From assembly GCF_900098925.1 (NCBI RefSeq), contig NZ_LT622359.1:1-64000 (forward strand): a DNA stretch of 64,000 bases. Reading direction: 5' to 3'. Each line of letters opens with the position of its first letter. The stretch's first letter is position 1. A program made the translations under genes and the position numbers. Shown here in pieces: positions 22,961-34,315 of this stretch. The notes under the pieces are model-generated. The model was not told where the DNA came from and ran no database searches. It was given only the letters and a program-made list of their open reading frames with translations. The stretch is from Bacillus massiliglaciei. Its GTDB lineage: Bacteria; Bacillota; Bacilli; Bacillales; DSM-1321.

Positions 22961-23809
22961 TTGGATTTTGGAAATGAAAATCTGAACGGGTACAGTGAGA
23001 GGCTTCTTAATGAGGGAATGTGGCTGGCGCTTGGCGAAGGGATTATTAAAATTATTTTAATTCTGCTGATCTCTCGTTTGATCATCAGTTTAGGAAAGAA
23101 AATGATATCGAAATTTTTCCTTGTTCGTTTAAAAAGTCCTATCCGGGTTTCAGAACGCAGGGAAGCCACACTAGTAAGGCTGTTAGAGAACATTTTGACT
23201 TATGTCGTTTATTTTATTGCCTTGATCACGATTCTCGAGGTTTGCGGAATAGAGGTCAAAGCCCTCCTTGCTGGAGCAGGAGTCATTGGGCTTGCCATCG
23301 GTTTTGGAGCCCAGAGTCTTGTTAAGGATATTATCACCGGGTTTTTCATTGTGTTCGAGGATCAGTTTTCTGTCGGGGATTATGTCAAAATTGCGACCTA
23401 TGAAGGGGAAGTCATTGAAATAGGACTCAGAACGACAAAAATTAAATGTGATACGGGTGAGATACATATTCTCCCTAACGGAACGATTGCCCAAGTAACG
23501 AATTATTCCATTTTGAACAGCATGGCACTGATTGATTTATCCATTCCGAATGATGGCAGTGTAGATCAGGCAGAAAAAGTTTTGAATGAAGAACTTGAAG
23601 GGATGGAAGAGCGAATTGAAGGGCTGGTGCATTCACCGAAAGTGCTTGGAATCCAGGAGGTAAATGCGGATGAGATTATTCTTCGGATAGCGGCTGAGAC
23701 AAAACCGAGAATGAGCCGGGAAATTGACCGTCTTTTGCAGAAAGAATTAAAAATTATTTTAGACCGTGCTGGAATCCAGGCGACTTCCAAAGCTGTCAGC
23801 GGGGCATAA
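22961..23809 (+). CDS. Small-conductance mechanosensitive channel (MscS family)
   Basis: 282 aa. Two to three N-terminal membrane spans, then the pore-lining TM3 motif AGVIGLAIGFGAQSLVKDIITG (start of motif at about residue 105), followed by the MscS beta domain FEDQFSVGDYVKI and C-terminal domain. MscS channels release solutes on hypo-osmotic shock. The start is TTG with GGTGAG upstream. Closest in layout to B. subtilis YkuT, but located in the spo0J-ychF interval here. Confidence 0.92.
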   Translation: MDFGNENLNGYSERLLNEGMWLALGEGIIKIILILLISRLIISLGKKMISKFFLVRLKSPIRVSERREATLVRLLENILTYVVYFIALITILEVCGIEVKALLAGAGVIGLAIGFGAQSLVKDIITGFFIVFEDQFSVGDYVKIATYEGEVIEIGLRTTKIKCDTGEIHILPNGTIAQVTNYSILNSMALIDLSIPNDGSVDQAEKVLNEELEGMEERIEGLVHSPKVLGIQEVNADEIILRIAAETKPRMSREIDRLLQKELKIILDRAGIQATSKAVSGA

Positions 23810-23828
23810 AGAGGGAGGTTTTGTTCAG

Positions 23829-24026
23829 ATGGAAGAAAAAGAATATGGATTATATGATATCGTGGAAATGAAAAAGGCTCATCCCTGCGGAGTAAATAAG
23901 TGGAAAATCATCCGTCTGGGAATGGATATCCGCATTAAATGTGAAGGATGCGGCCACAGTGTTATGCTGCCGCGCCGGGAATTCGCCAAGAAAATGAAAA
24001 AGGTACTGGAGCAGCATGACGCGTAA
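23829..24026 (+). CDS. DUF951 family protein (YyzM-like)
   Basis: 65-aa protein with a CxxC-type pair: HPCGVNKWKIIRLGMDIRIKCEGCGH, written here only as its key residues C22, C41 and C44, and RREF near the C-terminus. DUF951 proteins occur next to ychF in Bacillus and staphylococci. Possible nucleic-acid binding fold; function unknown. GAGGGAGG lies about 11 bases before this ATG. It probably shares an operon with the MscS gene 19 bp upstream. Confidence 0.85.
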   Translation: MEEKEYGLYDIVEMKKAHPCGVNKWKIIRLGMDIRIKCEGCGHSVMLPRREFAKKMKKVLEQHDA

Positions 24027-24107
24027 GGATTTACTTGTCTTTTAATAGCCTGAAATCTATAATTGGAAAAGGTTCATTAAGTTCGAATATTTGAGGAGTG
24101 AAGATAA

Positions 24108-25208
24108 ATGGCATTAACAGCAGGGATTGTGGGCTTGCCGAACGTAGGTAAATCCACTTTATTTAATGCAATTACACAGGCTGGGGCGGAATCGGCAAAC
24201 TATCCTTTTTGTACAATTGACCCGAATGTCGGGATTGTCGAAGTACCGGATCATCGTTTGCAAAAGCTTACGGAACTAGTTCAGCCGAAAAAAACAGTTC
24301 CGACCGCTTTTGAATTTACAGATATTGCCGGTATTGTAAAAGGGGCAAGTAAAGGAGAAGGACTTGGAAATAAATTCCTGTCTCATATCCGTCAGGTTGA
24401 TGCCATCTGTCAGGTGGTTCGCTGCTTTGCGGACGATAATATTACCCATGTTTCCGGAAAAGTGAATCCGATTGATGACATTGAGGTTATTAACCTGGAA
24501 TTGATCCTTGCTGATTTAGAATCAGTGGATAAGCGTATTGACCGTGTCGGCAAAATGGCTAAGCAAAAAGATAAGGATGCGATGGTTGAGCATGAAATCC
24601 TTACGGCGTTAAAAGAGGCCCTGGAAGCAGAAAAGCCGGCCAGATCCGTGGAATTCTCGGATGAGCAGATGAAAGTGGTCAAGGGTATGCATCTTCTGAC
24701 CGCCAAGCCGATCCTTTATGTAGCGAATGTCAGTGAAGATGAAGTAGCGAATGCGGACAGCAACGAGTATGTGCAGCAAGTCCGTGAATATGCTGCAAAG
24801 GAAAAGGCAGAGGTAATTGTGATCTGTGCCAAGATTGAAGAGGAAATTGCTGAGCTTGAAGGCGAAGAAAAAGAAATGTTCCTTGAAGAGCTTGGAATTG
24901 AAGAATCGGGCCTTGACCAGCTGATCCGCGCTTCTTACAATTTGCTTGGCCTGGCTACGTACTTTACAGCCGGTGTCCAGGAAGTCCGCGCTTGGACATT
25001 CCGAAAAGGCATGAAAGCTCCTCAGTGTGCAGGAATCATTCATACAGACTTTGAACGCGGCTTTATCCGCGCAGAAATTGTTTCCTATGATGACCTGCTG
25101 GCTGCCGGAAGCCATAATGCGGCAAAAGAAGCAGGAAAAGTACGTCTTGAAGGGAAAGAGTATGTTGTACAGGACGGGGATGTCATCCATTTCCGATTTA
25201 ATGTATAA
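24108..25208 (+). CDS. ychF: Redox-regulated ATPase YchF (OLA1 family)
   Basis: Obg-family P-loop protein of standard length, 366 aa, that prefers ATP. P-loop GLPNVGKSTLFNAI at residues 8-21, switch region FTDIAGIVKGASKGEGLGN, and the C-terminal TGS domain ending DVIHFRFNV. It binds ribosomes and acts in stress responses. GAGGAG precedes the ATG. Confidence 0.97.
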   Translation: MALTAGIVGLPNVGKSTLFNAITQAGAESANYPFCTIDPNVGIVEVPDHRLQKLTELVQPKKTVPTAFEFTDIAGIVKGASKGEGLGNKFLSHIRQVDAICQVVRCFADDNITHVSGKVNPIDDIEVINLELILADLESVDKRIDRVGKMAKQKDKDAMVEHEILTALKEALEAEKPARSVEFSDEQMKVVKGMHLLTAKPILYVANVSEDEVANADSNEYVQQVREYAAKEKAEVIVICAKIEEEIAELEGEEKEMFLEELGIEESGLDQLIRASYNLLGLATYFTAGVQEVRAWTFRKGMKAPQCAGIIHTDFERGFIRAEIVSYDDLLAAGSHNAAKEAGKVRLEGKEYVVQDGDVIHFRFNV

Positions 25209-25257
25209 AGAAGAATAAAAGCAGCTCAGCGGACAGTAAGACCGCTTCAGGCTGCCG

Positions 25258-25301
25258 GAAAAAGACATCGGGGATTTCTCCCTTTCGGTGTCTTTTTTCT
25301 G
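25258..25301 (+). terminator. Terminator after ychF
   Basis: Imperfect stem AAAAAGACATCGGGGA / TCCCTTTCGGTGTCTTTTTT, separating ychF from the rpsF operon. Confidence 0.65.
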
Positions 25302-25357
25302 CATTCACGTTGAAAGAAGGAGCTCCATGGCTTGCCCGATGCATTTAGGAGCAAACA

Positions 25358-25386
25358 TTGCCAAGCGTGTAAACCTGTGATATAAT
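25358..25386 (+). promoter_or_regulatory. Promoter of the rpsF-ssbA-rpsR operon
   Basis: TTGCCA (25358-25363), 17-nt spacer, TATAAT (25381-25386). Confidence 0.8.
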
Positions 25387-25392
25387 CTTTTC

Positions 25393-25461
25393 TTGTGAGT
25401 AATTATAAAAAAATTGCTCCTTGCCCAATCGGGCCGCTTAGACCAAAAGGAGGTGACAGTG
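25393..25461 (+). promoter_or_regulatory. rpsF 5' leader, possible S6:S18 autoregulatory element
   Basis: The leader contains a GCCC-AATC-GGGC hairpin followed by CCGC just before the ribosome site. Many bacteria carry an rpsF-leader RNA with a CCG element that binds the S6:S18 complex and shuts off the operon. The position fits; I did not verify the full structure. Confidence 0.4.
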
Positions 25462-25749
25462 ATGAAAAAGTACGAAATTATGTACATCATCCGTCCAAAC
25501 ATTGAGGAAGAAGCTAAAAAAGCTTTAGTTGAACGTTTCAACACAATCCTTACTGACAATGGTGCGGAATCTTTAGAAGCTAAAGAATGGGGTAAACGCC
25601 GTCTTGCATACGAAATCAATGATTTCCGCGATGGTTACTACATGCTTCTTAAAGTTGAATCTGAAGCAGCTGCGATCCAAGAATTCGATCGTCTTGCTAA
25701 GATCAACGAAGACATTATCCGCCACATGGCAACTAAAATCGAAGCATAA
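25462..25749 (+). CDS. rpsF: 30S ribosomal protein S6
   Basis: 95 aa, begins [19 protein letters not shown], with [18 protein letters not shown]. It forms the S6:S18 platform of the 30S subunit. The start at 25462 has the perfect site AAAGGAGGTGA. First gene of the rpsF-ssbA-rpsR operon, transcribed from its own promoter. Confidence 0.97.
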   Translation: MKKYEIMYIIRPNIEEEAKKALVERFNTILTDNGAESLEAKEWGKRRLAYEINDFRDGYYMLLKVESEAAAIQEFDRLAKINEDIIRHMATKIEA

Positions 25750-25819
25750 TTCAATCGTAAATATAAATCTTCCGGCCTGTTTCTCATGAAACGGGAAGGG
25801 AACCTAGGGGTTGATTCTG

Positions 25820-26350
25820 ATGATGAATCGCGTAGTTTTAGTAGGACGCTTAACAAAAGATCCTGAATTGCGATATACACCAAATGGAGTCCCGGTTTCC
25901 ACTTTTACTCTTGCAGTGAATCGGCCTTTTTCGAATCAGCAGGGTGAGCGGGAAGCGGATTTCATTAATTGTGTTGTTTGGCGTAAACCTGCAGAAAATG
26001 TGGCCAACTACCTGAAAAAAGGCAGCCTGGCCGGCGTGGATGGACGTGTCCAAACACGTAATTATGAAGGACAAGACGGCAAACGCGTATATGTGACAGA
26101 GATTCTGGCAGAAAGTGTTCAATTCCTTGAGCCGCGAAACAGTTCGTCTGGCGACAGGAATGAAGGCGGTTCTTACGGCGGCGGACAAAGAAGTTATAAC
26201 AACAATAATAACAACTTTGAAACCCCGTTCGGACAAAATTCGAATCAGAATCAACGGAGCAATAACAATAACTACACTCGTGTAGATGATGATCCATTTG
26301 CAAATGACGGAAAAACAATCGACATTTCAGATGATGATCTACCATTTTAA
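25820..26350 (+). CDS. ssbA: Single-stranded DNA-binding protein SsbA
   Basis: 176 aa. OB-fold with [19 protein letters not shown], then a linker rich in G, N and Q, and the conserved tip DDDLPF that recruits replication and repair partners. Essential replicative SSB. I start at ATG 25820 (MMNRVV); the next ATG, 25823, is equally possible. It lies between rpsF and rpsR as in B. subtilis. Confidence 0.96.
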   Translation: MMNRVVLVGRLTKDPELRYTPNGVPVSTFTLAVNRPFSNQQGEREADFINCVVWRKPAENVANYLKKGSLAGVDGRVQTRNYEGQDGKRVYVTEILAESVQFLEPRNSSSGDRNEGGSYGGGQRSYNNNNNNFETPFGQNSNQNQRSNNNNYTRVDDDPFANDGKTIDISDDDLPF

Positions 26351-26398
26351 ACGTTCGGTACGTTTAAATCATTGATTTAATAAGGAGGGAAATTGACA

Positions 26399-26638
26399 AT
26401 GGCAGGTGGACGTAAAGGCGGACGTGCAAAACGTCGGAAAGTTTGTTATTTCACAGCAAACGGAATTACACATATCGATTACAAAGATGTTGATTTGCTT
26501 AAAAAATTCATTTCAGAACGCGGTAAAATCTTACCTCGTCGTGTAACTGGCACAAGTGCTAAATATCAACGTAAATTAACGATTGCTATCAAGCGCTCAC
26601 GTACTATGGCATTGCTACCATATGTAGCTGGTGAATAA
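26399..26638 (+). CDS. rpsR: 30S ribosomal protein S18
   Basis: 79 aa, basic; begins [18 protein letters not shown] and contains [19 protein letters not shown]. Binds S6 in the 30S platform. AAGGAGGG lies nine bases before the ATG. Last gene of the operon, followed by a strong terminator. Confidence 0.97.
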   Translation: MAGGRKGGRAKRRKVCYFTANGITHIDYKDVDLLKKFISERGKILPRRVTGTSAKYQRKLTIAIKRSRTMALLPYVAGE

Positions 26639-26645
26639 TGACAGG

Positions 26646-26687
26646 TAAAAAGCACATTAAGGATTTTTCCTTAGTGTGCTTTTTTTT
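26646..26687 (+). terminator. Terminator after rpsR
   Basis: AGCACATTAAGGA, loop of Ts, TCCTTAGTGTGCT followed by a run of seven Ts. Confidence 0.9.
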
Positions 26688-26819
26688 ATTTAGGAGAAGC
26701 TATTCAAAAAGAGCAGGCTGAACCTGATATTTGAAAATAGAAGGCATTCCCCGCTACAATAGAGAAAGATAGGAATATTTTATCCCTTAGTTAGCTTGGA
26801 AAAGAAAGGTTGTGAATGT

Positions 26820-27761
26820 TTGAATAATGGCAGGAAAGTAGCGGAAGGCGGTGTCCTTTTAGCTATTTATTGTATATTGTTTTTGATGACGCTTTATTTG
26901 CCTCTTTTGGGAGGGATTGTTTTCTTCTTTGTTCCCATTCCCTTTATCTTATTTGCAGTGAAGCAGGAACTGTCCTGGTGCTTCGGCTTTCTGTTTATTG
27001 CCTGTGTTTTATCGGTTATTCTGGGATCCCTCTTTTCAGTTATACTCCCGCTGACTGCAGGACTGGTCGGCCTGACTGTCGGCCACTTTCTAAAGCAGGG
27101 CAGATCCATGCTTTCCATGTACATAACGAGTGTTCTTGTTTTTCTCGGCAGTCTCATTGTCATGCTGGCTGGGTCATCTGTTATCTTCGGAGTCAATTTT
27201 ATTCAGGAATTTACTTCGGTAATGAAAAAATCATTTGATCAGTCATCCAGCATGATTCAAGGGATGGGACTCGAAGGTTCCGAAGCACAGCTCGCACAGC
27301 TGAAGGAATTGCCGGAGCTCATCAATACATTGCTGCCGACTATGCTTGTCATCTCATCCATGGGAATTGTTTTTCTCATGATTCTTGCCGCTCAGCCTTT
27401 TATTAAAAGGTTTAGCAGCCGAATGGTCGAATGGCCTCCTTTTAGAAATTTGAGATTGCCCAAAAGCATTTTATGGTATTATTTAATTACTATGCTTTTC
27501 TCCCTTTTCATTACGGAAGAAAGCAGTCATTTTGGATATTCTGCTGTGCTCAATCTTCTATATATCCTGCAATTTTTTATTATCATTCAAGGATATTCTT
27601 TTGTATTCTTCTTCGCGCATGTGAAGGGCTGGGCTAAGCCTGTCCCTTATATCATTTTAGCGGTCACTCTGCTTATACCTTTTTTCAGCTTCTTTATCAG
27701 GTTATTAGGTATAATTGACTTAGGGTTTCCGTTTCGTGAAAGAATCAAGGGGGAAAAGTAA
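26820..27761 (+). CDS. yybS: DUF2232 membrane protein (YybS)
   Basis: Polytopic membrane protein, 313 aa, with about eight hydrophobic helices, of the YybS/DUF2232 family. It always lies just before gdpP in Bacillus and may be functionally linked to it. Function unknown. I start at TTG 26820, which has AAAGG nine bases upstream; the upstream TTG at 26796 has no ribosome site. Confidence 0.88.
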   Translation: MNNGRKVAEGGVLLAIYCILFLMTLYLPLLGGIVFFFVPIPFILFAVKQELSWCFGFLFIACVLSVILGSLFSVILPLTAGLVGLTVGHFLKQGRSMLSMYITSVLVFLGSLIVMLAGSSVIFGVNFIQEFTSVMKKSFDQSSSMIQGMGLEGSEAQLAQLKELPELINTLLPTMLVISSMGIVFLMILAAQPFIKRFSSRMVEWPPFRNLRLPKSILWYYLITMLFSLFITEESSHFGYSAVLNLLYILQFFIIIQGYSFVFFFAHVKGWAKPVPYIILAVTLLIPFFSFFIRLLGIIDLGFPFRERIKGEK

Positions 27762-27796
27762 GGGTTGTTAAACAGATGCTTTTAGGAGCTGACATT

Positions 27797-29767
27797 ATGC
27801 CATTTAAATTTAAAGAGTGGACGAATTTAGCCCCTTTATACGGGCTGATTATTGCCGCTTTGCTTTTTTTAGGAGTTATTGCTTATTATAATTGGATTTT
27901 GTTTCTTGTCGGGTTATTGATCCTGACCGGTCTTGCTTATGCCTCATTCAGGCTTGAAGCAAAAAAGCTTCGGGAAACCGAGGAATATATCTCCACGCTT
28001 TCCTACCGGCTGAAAAAGGTAGGAGAAGAGGCTCTGCTTGAGATGCCAATCGGGATCATGCTGATTAATGATGATTATTATATTGAGTGGACGAACCCCT
28101 TTCTGGCTTCCTGCTTCAATGAGGATTCACTGGCCGGAAGGTCGCTGTATGATGTCGCTGAGTCGATTGTCCCGTTCATTAAACAGGAAGTGGACACCGA
28201 GACGGTCACCTTATACGACCGCAAGTTTCGCATCGTGCATAAGCGTGAAGAACGCCTGCTCTATTTCTTTGATGTGACGGAGCAGGTGGAAATTGAAAAG
28301 CTGTATGAAGATGAACGGACTGCAATCGGCATTATCCTGCTCGATAATTATGACGATCTGACACAGGGGATGGATGATCAGCGTCAAAGCAGCCTGAACA
28401 GCCTGGTGACCTCGCTTCTTGATAAGTGGGCGCGCGAGTACGGCGTTTTCCTGAAGAGAATTTCATCCGACCGCTTTATCGCGGTCTTTAATGAGAGCAT
28501 CCTGCTCCAGCTCGAAAAAGGGAAGTTCACCATTCTTGATGAAATCAGGGAATCGACGACAAAGCAAAATGTGCCATTAACCTTAAGTATTGGTGTCGGC
28601 TCAGGCGTATCCTCGCTGCCTGAACTTGGGGCGCTGGCCCAGTCCAGCCTGGATTTAGCCCTTGGCCGCGGCGGCGATCAGGTGGCCATCAAGCAGGCGC
28701 ATGGAAAGGTGAAATTCTACGGCGGCAAAACAAATCCAATGGAAAAACGGACAAGAGTCCGTGCCCGGGTCATTTCCCATGCATTGAAGGATATTGTGCT
28801 GGACAGTGACAAGGTTATTGTTATGGGGCATAAAAACCCTGATATGGATGCCATTGGGGCAGCTATTGGGATTCTGAAGGTCGCTCAGATGAATGAACGG
28901 GAAGGCTATATCATTTTGAATGCGAACGAGATGGACAACAGTGTCCGGCGTCTGATGGATGCGATTAAACTGAAGCCTGAATTATATTCGCGCTTCATTA
29001 CGCCTGAAGATGCCCACGAGATGATTACCGATGAGTCGCTGCTTGTGGTGGTCGATACGCACAAACCTGCCATGGTGATCGATGAGAGGCTCCTTAACCG
29101 GATGGATAAGGTCGTGGTCATTGACCATCACCGCCGCGGGGAGGATTTCATCTCTAATGCTCTGCTCGTCTATATGGAGCCGTATGCTTCGTCTACAGCA
29201 GAACTGGTGACCGAATTACTTGAATATCAGCCGAAACGCAGTAAAATTGATATGCTGGAGTCTACAGCCTTGCTTGCAGGTATTATTGTAGATACAAAAA
29301 GCTTCACACTCCGGACAGGATCCCGGACTTTTGATGCCGCCTCTTACTTACGGGCGCATGGGGCCGATACGGTTCTCGTCCAAAAATTCCTGAAGGAAGA
29401 CGTCGATACGTATCTGAAGAGGTCAAAACTAATCGAACAGGTCTCTTTTTATAAAGAAGGCATTGCCATTTCAAAGTCAACAGACGATGAAATTTATAAT
29501 CAAGTCGTCATTGCCCAGGCAGCTGATACGCTGCTGACGATGGAGGGCGTGGCTGCTTCCTTTGTCCTGGCAAAACGCTCTGAAGACATGGTGGGCATCA
29601 GTGCCCGCTCATTAGGAGATGTCAATGTCCAGGTCATCATGGAAATGATGGATGGAGGCGGACATTTAACCAATGCCGCTACACAGCAGACCTGTACGCT
29701 AGATGAAGCGGAGGAAAAGCTGAAAGCAGTGATCGATGAATATTTAGAAGGAGGACAAAAAGAATGA
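27797..29767 (+). CDS. gdpP: Cyclic-di-AMP phosphodiesterase GdpP
   Basis: 656 aa. Two N-terminal membrane spans, a haem-binding-type PAS domain, a degenerate GGDEF domain (about residues 170-300), then DHH/DHHA1 phosphodiesterase domains with [31 protein letters not shown] and GGGHLTNAA. It degrades the essential second messenger c-di-AMP; loss raises beta-lactam tolerance in Firmicutes. I start at MPFKFKEW with AGGAG upstream. Its stop overlaps the rplI start. Confidence 0.96.
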   Translation: MPFKFKEWTNLAPLYGLIIAALLFLGVIAYYNWILFLVGLLILTGLAYASFRLEAKKLRETEEYISTLSYRLKKVGEEALLEMPIGIMLINDDYYIEWTNPFLASCFNEDSLAGRSLYDVAESIVPFIKQEVDTETVTLYDRKFRIVHKREERLLYFFDVTEQVEIEKLYEDERTAIGIILLDNYDDLTQGMDDQRQSSLNSLVTSLLDKWAREYGVFLKRISSDRFIAVFNESILLQLEKGKFTILDEIRESTTKQNVPLTLSIGVGSGVSSLPELGALAQSSLDLALGRGGDQVAIKQAHGKVKFYGGKTNPMEKRTRVRARVISHALKDIVLDSDKVIVMGHKNPDMDAIGAAIGILKVAQMNEREGYIILNANEMDNSVRRLMDAIKLKPELYSRFITPEDAHEMITDESLLVVVDTHKPAMVIDERLLNRMDKVVVIDHHRRGEDFISNALLVYMEPYASSTAELVTELLEYQPKRSKIDMLESTALLAGIIVDTKSFTLRTGSRTFDAASYLRAHGADTVLVQKFLKEDVDTYLKRSKLIEQVSFYKEGIAISKSTDDEIYNQVVIAQAADTLLTMEGVAASFVLAKRSEDMVGISARSLGDVNVQVIMEMMDGGGHLTNAATQQTCTLDEAEEKLKAVIDEYLEGGQKE

Positions 29768-30213
29768 AAGTCATATTCCTGAAAGATGTAAAAGGCAAAG
29801 GGAAAAAAGGGGAAGTGAAAAATGTGGCGGACGGTTACGCACATAACTTCCTTCTGAAGCAAGGACTGGCAGTTGAGGCCAATAATGCGAATGTGAAAAG
29901 CCTGGAAGCCCAAAAGAAAAAAGAAAACGTCCTTGCGCAAGAAGAATTGCAGCATGCGAAAGAGCTGAAAGACCAACTGGAGAAAATCACTGTAGAGCTG
30001 TCTGCAAAAGCCGGTGAAGGCGGACGTTTATTTGGTTCTATCACAACCAAGCAAATTGCTGAACAGCTTCAAAAGAAGCACAGCATTAAAATCGACAAAC
30101 GGAAAATGGAACTTTCTGAAGGAATCCGTTCTTTAGGCCATACGAAGCTGCCTGTGAAGCTTCATCCTGAAGTTACAGCTACGCTGACTGTTCATGTAGC
30201 AGAGATTAACTAA
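29764..30213 (+). CDS. rplI: 50S ribosomal protein L9
   Basis: 149 aa, begins [20 protein letters not shown], the L9 signature, with a long connecting helix and C-terminal RNA-binding domain. The ATG overlaps the gdpP stop (ATGA), so translation is probably coupled. GAAGGAGG is just upstream. Confidence 0.97.
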   Translation: MKVIFLKDVKGKGKKGEVKNVADGYAHNFLLKQGLAVEANNANVKSLEAQKKKENVLAQEELQHAKELKDQLEKITVELSAKAGEGGRLFGSITTKQIAEQLQKKHSIKIDKRKMELSEGIRSLGHTKLPVKLHPEVTATLTVHVAEIN

Positions 30214-30271
30214 ATTTTAGTAGGTTCTTTTATTTAAGAAAACTTGATAGAATAGAGTCAGATGAAAAAAT

Positions 30272-30304
30272 GTGATCGGACGGCACGTCCTATCACTTTT
30301 TTTC
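30272..30304 (+). terminator. Terminator after rplI
   Basis: GTGATCGGACG, loop GCA, CGTCCTATCAC (one mismatch) followed by TTTTTTT. Confidence 0.85.
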
Positions 30305-30374
30305 TTTGTAAAAGTGTCCCTTGTTTGTGATTTTCAGAGAATACTTGTACCTCTTAGATAGGAGGATATTATAT

Positions 30375-31739
30375 ATGAATGAAGTGTTTCAAGACCGGAT
30401 TCCGCCCCAAAATATTGAGGCGGAGCAGGCAGTTCTCGGAGCAATCTTCCTCGAACCATCCTCACTGACCGTCACATCGGAAATCCTGATACCGGAAGAC
30501 TTTTACCGCAGTTCTCATCAGAAAATCTTCAACGTAATGCTGAAGCTGAATGATGAGGGAAAGGCTGTCGATCTGATAACGGTGACGGAAGACCTGGCTG
30601 CAACGAAGAATCTGGAAGAAGTGGGCGGCGTTACGTATTTGAGCGAACTCGCCGGATCGGTCCCTACGGCAGCCAATGTGGAGTATTATGCCCGTATTGT
30701 CGAAGAGAAATCCCTCCTTCGCCGTTTGATCCGGACAGCAACGAATATTGCTCAGGAAGGGTACAGCAGGGAAGATGAGGTCGAGGACCTGCTCGGGGAA
30801 GCCGAAAAGAATATAATGGAAGTGGCCCAGCGAAAGAACACCGGCGCCTTTCAAAATATTAAAGATGTCTTAGTCCGTGCCTACGATAATATTGAGGAGC
30901 TGACGAACCGGAAAGGCGATGTAACTGGAATTCCAACCGGATTTGCAGAGCTGGACCGGATGACGGCCGGTTTTCAGCGCAACGACCTGATTATCGTAGC
31001 GGCCCGTCCTTCTGTCGGTAAGACCGCCTTTGCTTTAAATATTGCTCAGAACGTAGCGACGAAAACAGAAGAGAACGTAGCCATCTTCAGTCTAGAGATG
31101 GGCTCTGAGCAGCTCGTTATGCGTATGCTTTGTGCGGAGGGCAATATCAACGCCCAGAACCTCAGGACAGGTGCATTGACCGATGAAGACTGGCGCAAGC
31201 TGACAATGGCTATGGGAAGCTTATCGAATGCCGGGATTTATATTGATGATACCCCCGGCGTGCGTATTGGGGATATCCGCTCTAAATGCCGTCGTCTTAA
31301 GCAGGAGCATGGGTTGGGAATGATCTTGATCGATTACTTGCAGCTGATTCAGGGAAATGGCCGTTCCGGAGAGAACCGTCAGCAGGAAGTATCGGAAATC
31401 TCTCGTTCTTTAAAGGCACTTGCCCGTGAACTTGAAGTGCCGGTCATCGCTCTTTCCCAGCTTTCCCGGGGAGTAGAGCAGCGACAGGACAAACGGCCGA
31501 TGATGTCCGATATCCGAGAATCTGGAAGTATCGAGCAGGATGCGGATATTGTAGCCTTCTTATATCGTGATGATTACTATGATAAAGAAACAGAAAACAA
31601 GAACATTATTGAAATCATTATTGCCAAGCAGCGTAACGGCCCGGTAGGAACGGTCTCGCTCGCGTTTGTAAAAGAATATAATAAGTTCGTCAATCTTGAA
31701 CGGCGTTTTGACGACTCGGGAATGCCGCCGGGTGCCTGA
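30375..31739 (+). CDS. dnaC: Replicative DNA helicase DnaB-type (DnaC of Bacillus)
   Basis: Hexameric fork helicase, 454 aa, called DnaC in B. subtilis and DnaB elsewhere. The N-terminal domain starts RIPPQNIEAEQAVLGAIF; the RecA-like core has Walker A ARPSVGKTAFALN and Walker B GLGMILIDYLQLI, plus ESGSIEQDADIVAFLYRD. I start at MNEVFQ (30375), which has AGGAGG upstream. It carries no intein. Confidence 0.97.
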   Translation: MNEVFQDRIPPQNIEAEQAVLGAIFLEPSSLTVTSEILIPEDFYRSSHQKIFNVMLKLNDEGKAVDLITVTEDLAATKNLEEVGGVTYLSELAGSVPTAANVEYYARIVEEKSLLRRLIRTATNIAQEGYSREDEVEDLLGEAEKNIMEVAQRKNTGAFQNIKDVLVRAYDNIEELTNRKGDVTGIPTGFAELDRMTAGFQRNDLIIVAARPSVGKTAFALNIAQNVATKTEENVAIFSLEMGSEQLVMRMLCAEGNINAQNLRTGALTDEDWRKLTMAMGSLSNAGIYIDDTPGVRIGDIRSKCRRLKQEHGLGMILIDYLQLIQGNGRSGENRQQEVSEISRSLKALARELEVPVIALSQLSRGVEQRQDKRPMMSDIRESGSIEQDADIVAFLYRDDYYDKETENKNIIEIIIAKQRNGPVGTVSLAFVKEYNKFVNLERRFDDSGMPPGA

Positions 31740-31742
31740 CTT

Positions 31743-31776
31743 AAAAAAGTATCGAGAACTGTCTCGGTACTTTTTT
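31743..31776 (+). terminator. Terminator after dnaC
   Basis: AAAAAAGTATCGAGA ... TCTCGGTACTTTTTT, a near-perfect stem with a T-run. Confidence 0.85.
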
Positions 31777-31902
31777 ATTTTTATCAATGAACGATGGCAA
31801 TAAACCGGTGAAATGAGGATCTGTCTGTTTTTTTCTTTCGAAAAGGGCAGGATAGGGATAAACACTTACACGGGCAGGTTTATTCGTTGACTGCAACGAT
31901 AA

Positions 31903-31981
31903 ATATACGAACAAATACAAAAGATTAATTCTTAAATGTTCGGATTTTGTATTGACTTGTCTTCCTCTTTCTTGATAGAAT
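31903..31981 (+). promoter_or_regulatory. purA promoter with PurR boxes
   Basis: The reverse complement of 31935-31947 is AAATCCGAACATT, an exact match to the Bacillus PurBox AWWWCCGAACWWT. An inverted, weaker box (ATATACGAACAAA) lies at 31903-31915, about 19 bp away. Downstream is TTGACT (31952), an 18-nt spacer and TAGAAT (31976). This fits PurR repression of purA. Confidence 0.7.
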
Positions 31982-31996
31982 AGGGTTGTTTGATAA

Positions 31997-33346
<1,350 letters not shown>

Positions 33347-33364
33347 GAGAAAGAACTGCTTTAA

Positions 33365-33408
33365 AAGAGACCAGAGAGACGGTTTCCGTTTTTCTGGTCT
33401 TTTTTTGT
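33365..33408 (+). terminator. Terminator after purA
   Basis: AGACCAGAGAGACGG ... CCGTTTTTCTGGTCT followed by a run of Ts; stem is imperfect in the middle. Confidence 0.75.
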
Positions 33409-33586
33409 ATACAAACAAAGAGGATTTTTTAAAGACAAAAGGGTTTGATAGAGACTAGAATCGGATACAATAAGAAAAATAAATATTTTTTCAAAAATAG
33501 TATTGCCTTAATAAGATAATATATGATATTATCAAAAGCGTCGTCACAAAAGGATGGCAAACAGATAACAGAAACAGTAGTATAGA

Positions 33587-33662
33587 GAGCCATTAGCTCA
33601 GTTGGTAGAGCATCTGACTTTTAATCAGAGGGTCGCAGGTTCGAATCCTGCATGGCTCACCA
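33587..33662 (+). tRNA. tRNA-Lys (anticodon TTT)
   Basis: Acceptor GAGCCAT / ATGGCTC, anticodon loop CTTTTAA, T-arm GGTTCGAATCC, and encoded CCA. Confidence 0.97.
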
Positions 33663-33669
33663 TTGATAT

Positions 33670-33741
33670 GGCCCCTTGGTCAAGCGGTTAAGACACCGCC
33701 CTTTCACGGCGGTAACACGGGTTCGAATCCCGTAGGGGTCA
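33670..33741 (+). tRNA. tRNA-Glu (anticodon TTC)
   Basis: Acceptor GGCCCCT / AGGGGTC, anticodon stem CCGCC/GGCGG with loop CTTTCAC, T-arm GGTTCGAATCC. CCA is not encoded. Confidence 0.96.
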
Positions 33742-33760
33742 TTTTTATATTTTATTTTTT

Positions 33761-33836
33761 GGTCCCGTGGTGTAGCGGTTAACATGCCTGCCTGTCACGC
33801 AGGAGATCGCGGGTTCGATTCCCGTCGGGACCGCCA
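33761..33836 (+). tRNA. tRNA-Asp (anticodon GTC)
   Basis: Acceptor GGTCCCG / CGGGACC, anticodon stem CCTGC/GCAGG with loop CTGTCAC, encoded CCA. Confidence 0.97.
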
Positions 33837-33904
33837 TTTTATTCTTTAAAATTATAACCAATTGGTTGTTCATATATATTTTTAAAAGATAAAACTTTAT
33901 ATGT

Positions 33905-33977
33905 GGCTCAGTAGCTCAGTCGGTAGAGCAAAGGACTGAAAATCCTTGTGTCGGCGGTTCGATTCCGTCCTGAGCCA
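33905..33977 (+). tRNA. tRNA-Phe (anticodon GAA)
   Basis: Acceptor GGCTCAG / CTGAGCC, anticodon stem AAGGA/TCCTT with loop CTGAAAA. CCA is not encoded. The four tRNAs form one cluster. Confidence 0.95.
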
Positions 33978-33981
33978 TCCT

Positions 33982-34008
33982 TTAAACGTCCTTAGGGGCG
34001 TTTTTTGT
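33982..34008 (+). terminator. Terminator after the tRNA cluster
   Basis: AACGTCC, loop TTA, GGGGCGTT (with a G-T pair) followed by TTTT. From here to 34315 I see no gene or further clear signal. Confidence 0.6.
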
Positions 34009-34315
34009 TTGTGTTTGAGGAAGTTTTGTTGTTACCATTCCGTAATCTTTCTGAATTGAAAGAAAAGAAGATGTAATGTTTTCCGTAAGCCAGAGTGCTG
34101 TTCATATGGGGATTCAGAGAATGATAGTCTGTTAATATTTCCATTAGGTGTAAATGCTTCATTGGCACTGGCTGGCAGCTTTTATACAGTTATATTACAA
34201 TCCTGTATCGGGTCCGGATTCGGTTTCTTAGTATGTTAGAGTGATGAAGGGAAATTTCGTCACGATGAGTTCAAAACATGAAAGCCGTGAACGATCAATC
34301 TGGAGGATTAATGAA